The notes: generated by a model from the letters alone, not told the origin. Positions 1 to 12,129 are shown, counted from the first letter of the stretch. The stretch: DNA of 64,000 bases from Limnanthes douglasii subsp. nivea (GCA_036936605.1 JAUPFV010000002.1:127146376-127210375); one strand, 5' to 3'. Numbers and translations are program-made.

Positions 1-15
1 TAGAGATTTATTCTC

Positions 16-2229
16 CTATGTCTTCTTCTTAAGAAGATCCTCCAAGTTGACTTTGTCTTCGGATAAAGTTTTAACAGTTTTGTCTCTAGCTTCCAGTTTC
101 CCCTTCAGAGATTTGATTTCGTCGGAGGAAGAAGTTTCTAGTTCGGAATACTTAGTCTGAAGATCTTTCTGAGCATCTTCTGACTTGTGCAGTTTAATAG
201 CTAAATCCTCTTTTTCCTTCTTCAAGGATTATATGCTTTGTTGAGCGGTAGAAAGATTGTTCATTAAGCCTTGATTCTCTGTAGTCACGGAAGTTATGGT
301 AGTTGTTTGGTCCCTCACTTGCCTTTCTAGTCAACTACCGGATGGATGTAACCTAAGAGGGTATGACTCGGAGTGTCTTGTTCACTTGATATCACGTATG
401 ACTCACCATTATGGGTTACAGCATTGGATGAATTGGCAGGATGATAAGGCCCCGCAAATTCATCGTTGTTCAGATCATTAAAATACATATTAATATTCTG
501 AAAAACATCAAGATTTACCTCTCGATCAGTAGTGGCCTGTTCGAAATAAAAGTTGGGTGGAATTTCTTCTTGTGATCTGTGGTGGGTTATCTAATCTACC
601 AGCCTCTTTGACTGTAACTTTGACTGCCTCCAGCAGAGCAGCATTGATTCCTCCTTGATTCTTCGAACTAATCCCTTTGGTAATTGGCTGAGGTGGGTCT
701 GCTGTGTTTTTCTTCTTTATCTTGTTCTTTATCTTGTCTAGATGGCTATGGCCTTTGACCGTGGAAGACAGATAGAGTTTGGCGTCCTTAGCTTCAGTTC
801 TCTTCAGGATGAAGTCTGCAGGAGGATGAGTGGTTAGTGGTTCCCAAAGTGAGGTCTCTTCTCCATGTAGTGTTCCACAGGTGAGACCCAACGAAGTTCC
901 CTGAGGTAAAGCAGTTGTCGAAACCATTCCTCCATTTCTCTGAAGCCCATCATTTAACTTAGCACAAGTGTTTTGGCATGCCTCTATATAATCTTAAAAC
1001 TTCTTCAAAAAAACTGAAAGGAGACACAAGTCAATTTGAAATAACCATACAGTATTTATAAACTAAGGAAAATATAAATAAAGGCTACATATACTCTTCC
1101 AACGACTGGAGAGTTGGCTTGGATTAGTGTCATCCTTTATCTTCTTCCCGTTCTCCAATGTTCTACTGATGAACATGAATTAGGTCCTCCATGGTTTTTC
1201 GGACTCCAGCAAGCAGTTTACCACCTTATAGTCGTTCCCCATATTATAGTGGTAAAATGGGATGTGGTGGTTATTGCACAGATTTGCGACAACAGCGAAT
1301 TACTCCATTGGTAGTGGGATCTTTCACAGACTTGAAGCCATTATGCCAGCCATCAGAGTGTACCATGCATTCAGACTCAACTGACTCAGATATAACTTTA
1401 TCAGGTGAAAGTACCTGACTATCTCTAGATCCAAAAGAAACCGGAGTCCCCAATGCAGCAGCTTGGTGTATACTACTAGCTCGTGGGACTTGCAGTCCAT
1501 CGGAGTCTCCGGGGTGATTGCGATTCTCACCTTAACAGAATCAGGGAGGCTTCACTTTTTTCGAATACGACCCAACTCAACAGTTTGGCTGTATATGTAA
1601 GCAATTTTCTAAATGGATATCAAGTACCTCACGCTAACCTTCTAGAAGTTTGGACCCATTTTTCCTTCCAAACAATCCGGAAGCGACTCAGTATTCGTCA
1701 GGCCCATCTTAACATTACCCTTTTGATCGGTTGTAGTGTCCTCCGTTTATCTGGATGCCTCAAAAGGAGTATCTTCTATACTATCCTCTATGGGTTCTTC
1801 CATTATGCTTGATTACTGTTCGAATGACTTAGTTTCTGCCAGGGGCTTTATCGTCTACGAACTAGCAGGTTTTGAAGAGCTAGGGGTAGATTTAGCTTTG
1901 GATTGGTGAGTTATTCGACGAGGAATGGTCTTCTCATTAGACTTCTCAACATCCGAACCCATGACTATGAAAGGCGATGGCTTTCTAACACTGGAAACTG
2001 CCTTTTCTTTATGCTGGGGTTTTTGAGACTCTTGAACAGAAGACCCTGATTGAAGAGGGGAAAGGGTTGGGACAAAAGGTAATTTTCTGACCTTTGATGT
2101 CTTTGATGATGACGAGACTTGGTCTGTGTTTGTTTTTGGTCGATCAATTTCTTCGCCATGAGAGGCAGGAAGGCCAGAAGCAATTCTTGTGTCTCTTGCA
2201 ACGTTTCTTGCTTTCTCCAAATCAGACAA
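16..2229 (-). pseudogene. Gypsy-type transposon protein remnant with C-terminal coiled coil
   Basis: Three minus-strand open stretches lie in order: 2229-1855 (Ser/Lys/Pro-rich, starts MSDLEKARN), 927-526 (basic and polar) and 225-16. The last is a heptad-like, charged helix rich in Glu and Lys (for example SLKGKLEARDKTVKTL) typical of a coiled coil. Low-complexity middle plus coiled-coil end is the layout of the plant 'putative gypsy type transposon' proteins encoded antisense to pol in Tat-lineage Ty3/gypsy elements. The same layout recurs at 59.3-60.4 kb. The frames are not continuous, the N-terminal domain is not recognisable, and the rest of the element would lie left of the window. Assignment rests on architecture, not on a recognised motif; any other coiled-coil protein remnant is possible. 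Confidence 0.4.
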
Positions 2230-2289
2230 GGTTAGCCAACATCCTTTTACGAATGCGTTTCTCGCTGTGAATATAAATTACCCGGATAC

Positions 2290-2760
2290 AGTTTGAAAAG
2301 ATTACCAAGCTTTCTCTCTCTAGAAGTATTTGTGTTCTTGGAGATAATAGAACAGTAAAATTGATTTATATAACTATAAAAATATAGGAGTTTACCTAGG
2401 AGAAGACTAACCGATCAAAGTGATAAATAAGGGCCATAAAGTATGGGGTTTACACCCTAAGTAACGTTTTAGCCTAGTAGGTACGAGGATCTAGGAGAAA
2501 AACGGCTGAGAGGTCAAACCAAAACCTGACACGTGTCCCACGTCAAAAAATGAATCTTGAAATTCTTAACGATAAATTTAGTCCCACCAAATTCCGATTA
2601 GGCTGACTCTTGCAATTTAACAGAAAAAGTTGATCTCTTCGATTCGGATACATAGATAGATCGGAAGGTCACATTAGAAATGCGTTAAAAAGTAGTTCGG
2701 ACTAAAATTATTTGCAAGACCTAAAGGGGCTACTGATGAGGTCGGATAATGTTGACCTTG
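2290..2760. repeat. LTR-like flank of the left-edge element
   Basis: Non-coding DNA just upstream of the minus-strand ORFs. It contains a G-box core (CACGTG near 2531) and a stretch 'aaaggggctactgatgaggt' of the kind found in plant gypsy LTRs. No second LTR copy is in the window, so ends cannot be fixed. The element assignment is inferred from position next to the transposon-protein remnant. Confidence 0.3.
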
Positions 2761-3289
2761 CTGCTTACCCCTATCTGAAAAGCAGTTCGGACTAAAAGGT
2801 TATCATGAGAAACCAAACAGGGTAAAATTAGTGGAACGTGACTAAGCTAGGTGATGGTCATTTCATATCTTGGGCTAATGGGTTCTTAAAATTGACTCAA
2901 TCCCACAATCCAACCCGAAAGGCCCATGGATCATTATTTAAGAATAAATACCACAAGTACTTTCATTAATGAGGGTGATCAAAATTTTATACAAGCACAC
3001 ACCTTAATTATCTCTTTACATTTCATCCAAAACTTTAAATTCTCAAAACACTTTACAAAATTACCCTCAATCAGAAATAATCCACACTAGTAATCATACA
3101 AAGTTAGAACCATAATCGCTATCTAACATTTGATAAACACAAAAATAGTTTCAAACAATCTCGTAATACATATAATTGTCACAATGGTATAATGGTAGTT
3201 CGTTTCAACAGTTAGATAATAAGTATGAAGTAAATGACAAGCTTCAAATATGAATTTTTTTTTATCTTAAGACATTGTTGGTGCCAATA
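2761..3289. other. AT-rich spacer, nothing recognised
   Basis: No coding frame, RNA gene or clear repeat was seen here. Confidence 0.5.
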
Positions 3290-3530
3290 TTTGTGCAAAA
3301 TCATGCATACATGTATCTTGATTTTTTGCAAAATCGTGTTGTATGTGTGCGTGATTTTGTACAAATCACCCATATGCAATCGGATTTTTTACAATGTGTG
3401 CGTAATTTTGTGCAAAATCGTGTTGTATGTGTGCGTGATTTTTCACAAATCACACACACGCAGTCTGATTTTGTACAAAATGGTGTTGCATGTGTGCGTG
3501 ATTTTGTGAAAATTACGCCCCTCTATGCGG
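3290..3530 (+). repeat. Degenerate minisatellite (~21-bp based, 63- and 84-bp higher-order spacing)
   Basis: The phrase 'gttgtatgtgtgcgtgattt' or a close variant recurs with starts near 3327, 3411 and 3474, i.e. spacings of 84 and 63 bp, both multiples of 21. Intermediate variants (gtgtgcgtaattttgtgc, gtacaaatcac) fill the gaps. The two overlapping hydrophobic Cys-rich open frames across it are by-products of the repeat. Confidence 0.65.
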
Positions 3531-3609
3531 TAAAATCTCGCACCCATAATGCAAAATTTTGCTTCGATAGCCATGGCTACCCCCAGTTCCTATATCCTTA
3601 GATACTAGA

Positions 3610-4160
3610 TCAAATCTAACAAAAATACAGTCAAATCGTAGATATGCAACTAACCTAAACTATAGAACTAACTTAAAATAAAAAAACAAAGTACAAATAT
3701 ATAAAAGTTCAAATTTTCATACAAAGTATTCAACTCTAAATATCACTAAAAATTACATATCGAAATTTAAAAAAATCAATACGTTAACAATACATATCTT
3801 AACAAAGTTGTAGAGTATATTTGAATTTTTTAAATATTTTAACATTGGATATTTGAATAAATTTAGGCTTTATATAGAATATTTCTGATGAATACAAAAA
3901 ATAGATTTTATACTAATAACAATTTTATGAATAATGAAAAACATATTCTAATAAAATTAGATATGAATCCACGTATTTAGACTAGTTTCATAAAATATCT
4001 AGAAAAATACCCTCTAGGGTATAAAAGGTACCCATAAATACCTACTCAACTATCAAATACCAAAATGGTACCCGCTTTTAGATTAGTTTCATAAAATATC
4101 TAGAGCCATATTTTGGACAAAAATACCCTTTAGGGTATAAAAGGGGTTTTTTGGTTAAAA
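3610..4160. repeat. AT-rich DNA ending in a ~100-bp-spaced direct repeat at the presumed MULE left edge
   Basis: From 3610 to 3970 I see only AT-rich DNA. At 3977-4031 and again at 4078-4147 the words 'agtttcataaaatatctaga' and 'taccctytagggtataaaagg' recur in the same order, separated by about 100 bp. The second copy carries an extra ~15 bp between the two words. This may mark the left boundary of the Mutator-like element; no matching inverted terminal repeat was found on the right. Confidence 0.4.
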
Positions 4161-5027
4161 CCCACTTTTTTCACCTTCTAATCTGACTTTTGGGTTCCAA
4201 TTCCCTCCACTTTCACATTTCTAAATTTGAGGAGAGAGAAACACGTAAAACAAGAGCGAACCCAAAAGACGATTTTGAACCGAAACGAGAACGACTCAAC
4301 CGTCGACCGTAACCGTCGACCGATTCCGATCAATCCATCTAACCGGCGAACACCGTCGACGACCTACTGCTTCCTACTCTGTCCAACACAGTCGAACAGG
4401 TATGTTTCTTTCTCCCTGTGGCTGTCCAACACTGTCTGTTTGTGAGATATATGCTTCGATGTATAAGCCTCACCGGAGTACTGTTAATCCACCAGTAGTT
4501 AGAATGTATAAGTGTCTCCTTAGTCGGGCGAGAATAACTCCTTTATTTTACAGTGATAGTGGATGGTGTTGACACAGTACGTGTAGTTCGTAGTGTTCAT
4601 CAACCGGTCGATGTTAGTTGTTAGTTGTGTTGATAGTGTCGTCCGACGACATCGACAAGAAGTTGTTAGAACCTGTCCTGGTTGAAATCTCAATGTGTAG
4701 CGTCGTCTATCAGACTTACAGAGGTACCAGTTGATCTTTGTTAGTTTACATAGATGTGTTAGTGATGTAGCAATGTAGTTTGGCCGTATATATCAAGGTC
4801 TGCGACTAGTTTACCGTCAAGAGTGCACGTCTAGCAGAGTAGTAGATGAATTTGGTCACGTCTAGCACTGTTGCAATGCAGTGAGTTATACGATGTTGTG
4901 GAGTAACTTGGACCAGTGCTTTCTCCAAGAATTAACGTATATACTGGCTGCTTAGTTTTATTGTTTTATTGTTTTAGTTACCATGGGATTACTGACTAGT
5001 TTGAAATGGGATTGTTAACAAGGAAAC

Positions 5028-8000
5028 ATGACAAAAACAGGAGTATTCTACAGGTCCGGGTTGGTAAGCATAATCAACCTACTAAGACGGGACATCATTA
5101 AATCCGAACACATAGAGGCTGCTAGAGGAACACCGTTTTATACCTTCCTGAAAATATCGTTCAACGTAAGGAACGAGGTTCTGAAGCTTAAAAAGTTCCA
5201 CTACTTGATCGAGGCGATTTGTGGTTTATACGATGTGAGATGGAAGTCTTTCCAGATAGGACGCAAGCATGTAAGGCTGACGAGGAAAGATGTGAAGGCG
5301 AAATTTGGGCTGAAACACGGCAACGAAGAGATGCCGATGAGCAAATCAGGCGCATTTATCGCGCGGTACGCTGATGGAGCTGAATTAGATTACATTCTAA
5401 TGCAGAAATATTTTTTGAGCCCAAGGACGAGGATGAGCGGGCCAACAAATGAGAAAATCAGTGTCTAATGCGTTGATAAAGGTAATTCTAGTCTGTTAAA
5501 ATGTATTTGTTTTTAGTTTATGCTGCAAGCATACGAGGATGATACCAAAATCGGCATGTGTATGCAGGTATCTAGCAATGTAGTATGCTATATCTAGTAG
5601 TATGGTAGCTGTATAATAGTATGTTGGTTTTTGGGAATATGCATCTAGTAATGTATTGGTTCATATCTATCAATGTCGTATTAGGGGTAACTTCCTTAAA
5701 TTGTTATTGTTGTATTCTTGGTATGATGTTGTTCATTTTGTAGGAAGCGATCGAGAAAGCAGTAAGGGTAGGAGGGGAGGATGAAGCGAAGGATGTTGCT
5801 CGGCTGCCGATACTTTTCATATGCTCGACACTGTTCTTTTCAATGTCCGGCGATGTCGTCCGGTGGACAACAATATTCTACGTGGAGAATCTTGAAAAAA
5901 TAAACGACTATGACTCGTCTGGAGCCATCTTGGAGAAGTTGCATAGATAACTCGACAAATGTATTAAGGTCGGGAAGCCTGCAAGAGTCATCAGATGCAT
6001 TGCTCTGCTATTTTAAGTACAATGGGTTATGATCAGCATGTTTGTTTCGAAACCTTTTTTTTAATGTTGAGTTATATTCTGTGCAGCCATTTCTGATGGA
6101 GCATATTTCGATAAACGTCGAAATACCAAGGCCAAACATAATCCCTAGATGTTACAAGTGGTGGGGACTAGAGGGCAAGGAGTCGACATATGAAATGATC
6201 CAGATGGTCAGTCAGCTCAGGGACGACCAGGTATTTAACGCATCTATCAATTTCCAAATTGTAAAATCAAACAAATCTCATACCCATAAATCCAACACCC
6301 AAATCGCAGCCATCAATATTACAGTTTAAAAAAATAAACATATCTATCAATAAAAAAATCAAACAAGTCGCATTCAATGTAGCATAACATCATAACATCA
6401 ACATGTCTATGAATCGTAATTTTTTGTAATTCGTAGTAATGATTCTTATATTGTGTTGCTGAATGTATATTATACTGTATTTCTTAGGTTGTGGCCGATG
6501 AGTTACTGTTGACAGCGGCTGAATGTTTTGCTTATGGAGAAAATGATTCGCGGAGGAAGTACGAAGCTGATGGGGAAACAAGTAAACCGAGGAGTAGGAA
6601 AAGAAAGAAATCTGTTGCGAACAGAAGTACAAGAAGGAAGCTAAAACAGGTAGATGACGGAGCTAGAACAAGGAATAGAAGGAGTTCGAACACTGAGGTT
6701 GAAGACAACACTGAGGTAGATTACGATGTTACATTGGGGGAATTCGTTGGGGAGAAGAAGACGAGCGTTGGTACAACAAAAGGGGAGAGGTTGAAAAAGA
6801 AAAACAACCATAGGTCTAGTATTCCAAGTTTTGGAGGGCTATCACAGTATGTGCTGCGTGACAACAAGAAGCTGAAAGAACGAAGCCGGCTGCACCGGTT
6901 GAAAGCTGAAAACAAAAGGCTGAAAATGTCGCTTGAGGAGAAAAACGAACAACTGAGTATTACCATATTTTTTAAGGACTAATAAGCTTTATAGTCTGTT
7001 TTTATATAAGTTGGTTACACTGTATATAGGAAATGTTTAGATGTTGTTTGCTAGCAGCATCATTATAATGGATTTAGCAAATATAATTATAAGTTGTCTA
7101 TCAACGTTAATATGTTGTATCTAGCATTGTAAAAATAATACATCTGGAAATGTAAATATGATGTATCTCGCAATGGCAGATGTCTAAACTATTTCGTATG
7201 CTCGTTTGATTCAGGTTGAAAAATTGAAGAAAGACTTGAATGAGCTGAAATAGAAGCTGGAGGTGGAAGATGAAAGAGTGAATTATCGGAGGTGAAGAAA
7301 GACTTATCAATGCCATTCTGCAGTGAAGATGAGGACGATGTTGAAACTGTGGTTGCCAATATTACTGAGAAGGTAGCTAAGGAAACATTGGTTTACAAAT
7401 CTCGGAGGTATGGATTTGTTCCCAAGATGAACCAACAAGTTTCTGATACCGAAAAAGCAATAGAAGAAGAGGATGTTGAGGGGGAGTCCACAGCATAAGA
7501 ACATAAGGAGCTTGAGACAGCTGAGGCAAAAGAAAGTGAAGTATCGGAGGAGGAGAAGTTATAAGTTGATGGATGTGTGTTCAATCCGAAACACCTGTTA
7601 AACCAATGCAAGAAAGTACTAGACCGGAAGCTCTTGTTGTTGATGTCACTGGGAAGCAAAAAAGGACTACAATACTTGGTTGTGACGCTGGTAATGAGAA
7701 AAGGGAGGTGGCAGCAGAATTAGTACCCCTAACTCATGCTTCCGGTGCGCAAAATGAAGTTTTCGTAGCTGAACAGGGACACAGAGTTGGAAACAACGAG
7801 GTTGAACCACAGGAGCTCATGGTGGACAGAATTAATTTGTTGGACAAAGGTTCCAACGAAGGAATGAAAACACTGAAACAACAGTTGGAGGACTCTGAAG
7901 AAGCCATAGAGGAAGGACAAAATGCGGAGACAGGTCAGGACAAAGAAGAAGCTGACACAGAAGCACCTACTGGGGTGGAGAACGCAGTCACAGAACTCCA

Positions 8001-10156
8001 GGGGCTAGAACCTGTCTCTGAGAACGTGGTGGAGAATGTGGCTGAAGATGTAAGTGGATCTTAAAATGGTTAAGATTCATAAATATTTAGTAATTATGTT
8101 TTGGCTAGTTTTGAAATGTTCAAACTCTAGGTTGGATAATATTTAAGATGGGTTGTTTTTTGTATGAAAAATGTTGGTTTGACAGTATATGTGTCGTGTA
8201 AGACATGATTTCCATGATTGTCTCAATGAGAATTAGTAGATGCATGTTGAACAAACCGCAAACACAATATGTATATAGTCTGATAGATACAAAATCTTAA
8301 GAATAACGTTTTCATGCCAAACAAATCGTAATGTATAATAGGCGTAAATAGCGTCGTTCTACTGGAAACCCATCTAGCAATGATAGTTGTGCTTATATCG
8401 CAATGTATGTAGATAATATTGTTATGTTATGTTATTTGGAAATGGAAACAACGGCGCCCGAAGACACGCGATAGTCTAATGTAAAGACCTTGGCGTACAC
8501 TGGGATTGAAAAAGCAGCAAAGTGCGAACAACTATCGCAAGTTGTCTCTCCATTAAAGGTGATTCCAATTATCAACGGAGAAGATCAATCCGCAGAGAAG
8601 ATCGAAAAACTGTCACAGGTCGAGCCATCTTCGTATGTAACACCACAACAAGATAAAGCAGCATCTAACGATTGGATTGTCTGATCGGTTACATCGTTGG
8701 CTAACGATAGCTTTGTAGACTGCACTTAATCATTTTACGCAGAAGTTGACAAGGCTGTTGAAAATTCAAACGAGAAGAGACATACACTGGACTCCATCGA
8801 GGAAGAACAAACAGACGTTGACGTAAGTAGATCTATTGTATTATCAATAAACCTTCAAAAAGTAATGTTAACAGTTTAATTTTATGCTTTATTTTAGGTT
8901 CCCGTTGATGAAATGCCTAAGTGGAACTTATTACTCCGACGCAGGTTAAACGACAACATATTACGGTCGTAGATTGGCCGTTCCCGATAGAGACAACGAA
9001 ACTAATCAATGTCAGTGAGTACCAGAAGGTGATGAAACTTTCCAAGGAAGAAGAACAAGAAGATCCAGAAGTATGGTACTTGCCAACAACGGAGTTCTCC
9101 AATAGGCTTTCTATTAGTGTGACCGAGATAATGGAACTGCCTAACGAAACTCAAGTTGACTTCAAGGTAATAAGGTTTCAGGTTGTATTTACCAGAGTAA
9201 ATTTGTAAGTCTAACAATGTATCTCTGTACGTCTAGCAATATTAATATTCAGCATCTAGCAATGTGGGTCATTGAAGTTACAGTCTTAGTTATCAACCTA
9301 TAAACCGTTGGTTCTTCTTTTCAGTCATTGTCATTCAACTGATTTGAGCTTCTAATTATGTTTTGATAGATAATAGATGCTTGGATATATAAGTTGTTAA
9401 AGGATTCAGATTGGAAAGTCCCTCTGAAAGGGTTTGATAATGAGTATTCATATATGGTCAGCGCCAATCAAATAACTGGAATTGCAACTGTAAGTTCACC
9501 GGGAATTATTTGTGTTATATTGGAAACATCTGCTTCCTCTAGTAATGAAGCAAAATTTGCAAGGAACACTGGCTATAAAAGGAAGATTTATCTGTCATTG
9601 TGGATAAGGTTTTTGAAACAATGAAACCAGACACATACGTTGCACTTGTTCCTCTTTGCACAGTTAACACGTACGGCGTGAACCACTGGACGCTCCCGGT
9701 TATAGATATGGAAAATGGGTCTGCCACTAGCTACAACCCACTGTTGCCGTGGAGTAAACACATTGCCGATAAGACGAAAAACACAGCGGATGCTCTGGTA
9801 TAAAATTTAATACTAATGATCTTGGTTTCTCATATCTAGCAATCTCGCATACTATATATATCAATGAATATAGTAGTAAATAGCAATGACTACTACTTGT
9901 AAATCGCAATGTAACTATGGATTACTTGATTTTGCAGCTGGCCTATTGCATGAAGAAAAAATACATACCTTATGTAAAAGGTAGATACAAAATAAAGACA
10001 ATGAGAAATATCCCACAGCAACAGAAGGATAGCCTTGACTGCGGTGTTTTTGTTTGTAAGTACGTAAAAGACATCACACGAGAGGGTATGTTCCGCGGGA
10101 ATATGGAAAGGAAATGCCAGCCAAAACAACAGCTGAAATATTTAAGTATTTCATGA
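5028..10156 (+). pseudogene. MULE-borne DUF1985-like/Ulp1 (C48 cysteine protease) gene, disrupted
   Basis: Likely exons: 5028-5481, 5744-~6015, 6087-6230, 6488-6955, 7215-8049, parts of 8484-8822, 8898-9166, 9370-9796, 9938-10156, mostly with GT/AG borders. Exons 1-3 resemble DUF1985 (RLTRKDVKAKFGLKHG, then ARLPILFICSTLFFS). The middle is Lys/Glu-rich with a coiled coil near 6880-6955 and a long acidic section. The C-terminus is a Ulp1 domain: DAWIYKLL, then the His-Asp part NHWTLPVIDMENG, then the Gln and Cys box DSLDCGVFVCKY, so the catalytic His, Asp, Gln and Cys positions are all present. Ulp1 enzymes cleave SUMO or SUMO conjugates; host-derived copies in MULEs have unclear roles. Damage includes in-frame stops after LHR (~5950), at ~7250, ~7498 and ~7563, and frame changes near 5470, 8920 and 9590. 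Exon edges in 8.1-8.9 kb are uncertain. Confidence 0.7.
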
Positions 10157-11600
10157 ATGATCAAAACACAAACAAACGTTGGTAGTATATAATTCATTTT
10201 TGGTATCATGATGTATGATTCGGATAGAAAAGGATGGGTGAAATAGACAATTAATATGAACTTATTAGAAAACTTTGGTGTCAATAGCAATTTTGACATC
10301 ACTGTTACATTCTTCAATTGTTAACAAACATAATTTCTATATGTTGTATCTATTAGAGTAATTTTCACGTAAATCGCAATGTCTTTATTATTACCTATCA
10401 GACGTGTACTAAAGTATGTAGCAATGTTATATAAGGTATATATCAGACTACTATTGAACGGATCTAGCAACTGTATAGTTCTACATCTAGCAACTATATA
10501 GTGCGACATCTAGCGTAGTCTATATAGTCATCAATCAGACTATTATTGACGGATCTAGTAATATATGTATGTCATATCTATCATACTTAGACTAACTTAT
10601 CTAGCAATGTCTATTTTTTCGAATCTATCAGAATCCTACTCAAGGATCTATTAATATCGATATGCCTTATCTAGCAACAACAAGTGGTGTATGTAGCAAT
10701 ATAAGAAATTCGTATCTATCAGACTTAAACTCAAGTAAATATAAAGGGAAATTTTTTTCTAAACTACCTTGGAAGATCCTGCCTTTGTTGCATGAATAAG
10801 TTTCACATCACTATTCAATTCTTCAATGATGTATCTAGTATTTTTTATGTTTCGTATCTATCAGAGTAATATTCACGTATCTCGCAATGTATGTATTCTT
10901 ATCTATCAGACGTTCACCTTAGGGTTAATCCGTCGTAGGTAATGGTATTTTATAGATTTCGTACCAATCAGAGTAATATTCAACAATCTCGCAATGTCTA
11001 CCTTCGTATCTAGCAGACATTTACTCAAGTATCTATCAGACTTATATCCAAGTATATAGCAATGTCTATCAGACTTATATCCAAGTATTTATCAGACTTA
11101 TATCCAAGTATCTAGCAGACATTTTCTCAAGTATCTATCAAACTTACATATCTATCAGACTTATTATTTAGTATCTATGAATGTCCACATGTCATAACAG
11201 CTTTATTACAACCCATATAGTCCACTTTTGGATTATGTGTCTATCAAAGTCGATACCATTTAGCAACATCAGTATTACGTATCTAGCGCTGATAGATTTT
11301 AAATTTTAAATATTATATATCTAGCATTATAGATTAGGCGTAAATCGCATATAACATATTAGTGATGGACCAACTATAAATTTGGACTGGAGGATAGGTT
11401 TATTGGTAGACGAGTAAATTAAATTTTTTGAAATGACTGTTAACTACACCTATCACTGATTAGAAGTAAATGTATTAATCCTATTGGTTAGATTGAAAGT
11501 TGAAAAGACAAAGGTAGATGGACTTGAATGATTATATGCATTAAATAGACGTGTGCCATTAAATTTGTGAAAGTAATTATGGTTTCTAGATGGGACTTAG
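10157..11600 (+). other. Intergenic region of the MULE, dense motif array
   Basis: No coding frame is supported. The stretch 10,330-11,350 has the highest density of the directional motif, including a short near-tandem run at 11,030-11,130 where 'tctatcagacttatatccaa' recurs. The part after 11,350 is AT-rich leader into the acidic gene's promoter. Confidence 0.6.
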
Positions 11601-11620
11601 CCTTGGGCATTGTGTTTTGC

Positions 11621-11629
11621 TATAAATAG
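11621..11629 (+). promoter_or_regulatory. TATA box of the small acidic gene
   Basis: TATAAATAG lies about 115 bp upstream of a strong-context ATG. A TSS about 30 bp downstream would give a ~80-nt leader rich in CA and AAC, typical of plant 5' UTRs. Confidence 0.6.
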
Positions 11630-11736
11630 AGGCTGATAGTTGAACCTATTCATCTCACACATCTCTGCAAAGAAAAAAACCAACCAGCAAACCAACAGCT
11701 AGTTTAGTCTAACTTGAAACAAAACAACCATCGATA

Positions 11737-11952
11737 ATGGCACCATCTTCACCAGAAACACCTATTTACTCCTCCAACGACGGATGGTCTACAGACTACT
11801 ACAACGACAACAAACCCTACAAGAGAACTACAAAAACTGAGTATTCGTCGGAGGAGGAAGACAACTGGTCTGTTTGGTCTGAGGACCACGAAGATCCCTA
11901 TGCTTCATGGGACTCGTGGTCGTTGGACGAAAGTTACGAGAGTGACAGTTAA
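11737..11952 (+). CDS. Small acidic Trp/Ser/Asp-rich protein of unknown function (MULE-internal)
   Basis: A 71-residue open frame begins at ATG with A at -3 and G at +4 (good plant context) behind a TATA box. It is polar and acidic with repeated Trp-Ser units (DNWSVWSEDHEDPYASWDSW) and no hydrophobic segment or recognisable domain. It sits between the Ulp1 gene and the convergent MURA gene, so it is probably a third element gene. It ends in TAA, but the same frame continues at once as CAA CTT CCA AAA ATG into the next acidic ORF (11,965-12,129), so the original protein was probably about 125 residues, or the stop is read through. I do not recognise a family; the reverse-strand Pro/His-rich frame here is a shadow. 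Confidence 0.5.
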   Translation: MAPSSPETPIYSSNDGWSTDYYNDNKPYKRTTKTEYSSEEEDNWSVWSEDHEDPYASWDSWSLDESYESDS

Positions 11953-11964
11953 CAACTTCCAAAA

Positions 11965-12129
11965 ATGAAGAGACGTAGGGATAGCTGGGAGTCGGAGGAC
12001 GGAGAGGATGATAGCTCTGACGAAGCCGACGATGAGAAGTCGGAGGACGATGAGGACGAAGAAGTCGAAGATGCAGAAGAAGAGGAGGAGGAGGGATCTG
12101 AAGGGACAGATGAAGAGGATTCTGATTAG
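11965..12129 (+). CDS. Highly acidic Glu/Asp-rich ORF, in frame with the upstream ORF
   Basis: Fifty-four codons from ATG to TAG, starting with a short basic patch (MKRRRDSW) followed by an almost unbroken run of Glu, Asp and Ser. It is in the same frame as 11,737-11,952, with one TAA and four sense codons between. Acidic tails of this kind occur in chromatin- and histone-binding proteins, but composition alone does not show function. It could be the second half of one gene broken by a nonsense mutation, or a readthrough extension. A perfect 10-bp inverted repeat (caccaaccct, 12,219-12,228 and 12,251-12,260) lies in its presumed 3' UTR. Confidence 0.45.
   Translation: MKRRRDSWESEDGEDDSSDEADDEKSEDDEDEEVEDAEEEEEEGSEGTDEEDSD

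Noticed and set aside
1114..1812. Several short plus-strand frames in the left-edge region
   Set aside because: They overlap each other in different frames, have no motif, and oppose the transposon-protein remnant.
2528..2537. G-box (CACGTG) as evidence for a host promoter
   Set aside because: It lies in LTR-like DNA next to a transposon remnant; a single hexamer is not enough to call a host regulatory site.
3234..3601. Two overlapping open frames, one hydrophobic and Cys-rich with repeated CKIVLYVCVI-like units
   Set aside because: They lie on the minisatellite; the repeat length (multiple of three) keeps the frame open. No start context or domain.
6721..6966. Minus-strand Ser/Phe-rich frame
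   Set aside because: Shadow of the Lys/Glu-rich exon of the Ulp1 gene; the same applies to 7,307-7,659 and 7,729-7,920.
10330..11350. CRISPR-like array of short repeats
   Set aside because: Motifs are only ~10 bp, irregularly spaced and degenerate, and the DNA is plant nuclear; no cas genes.
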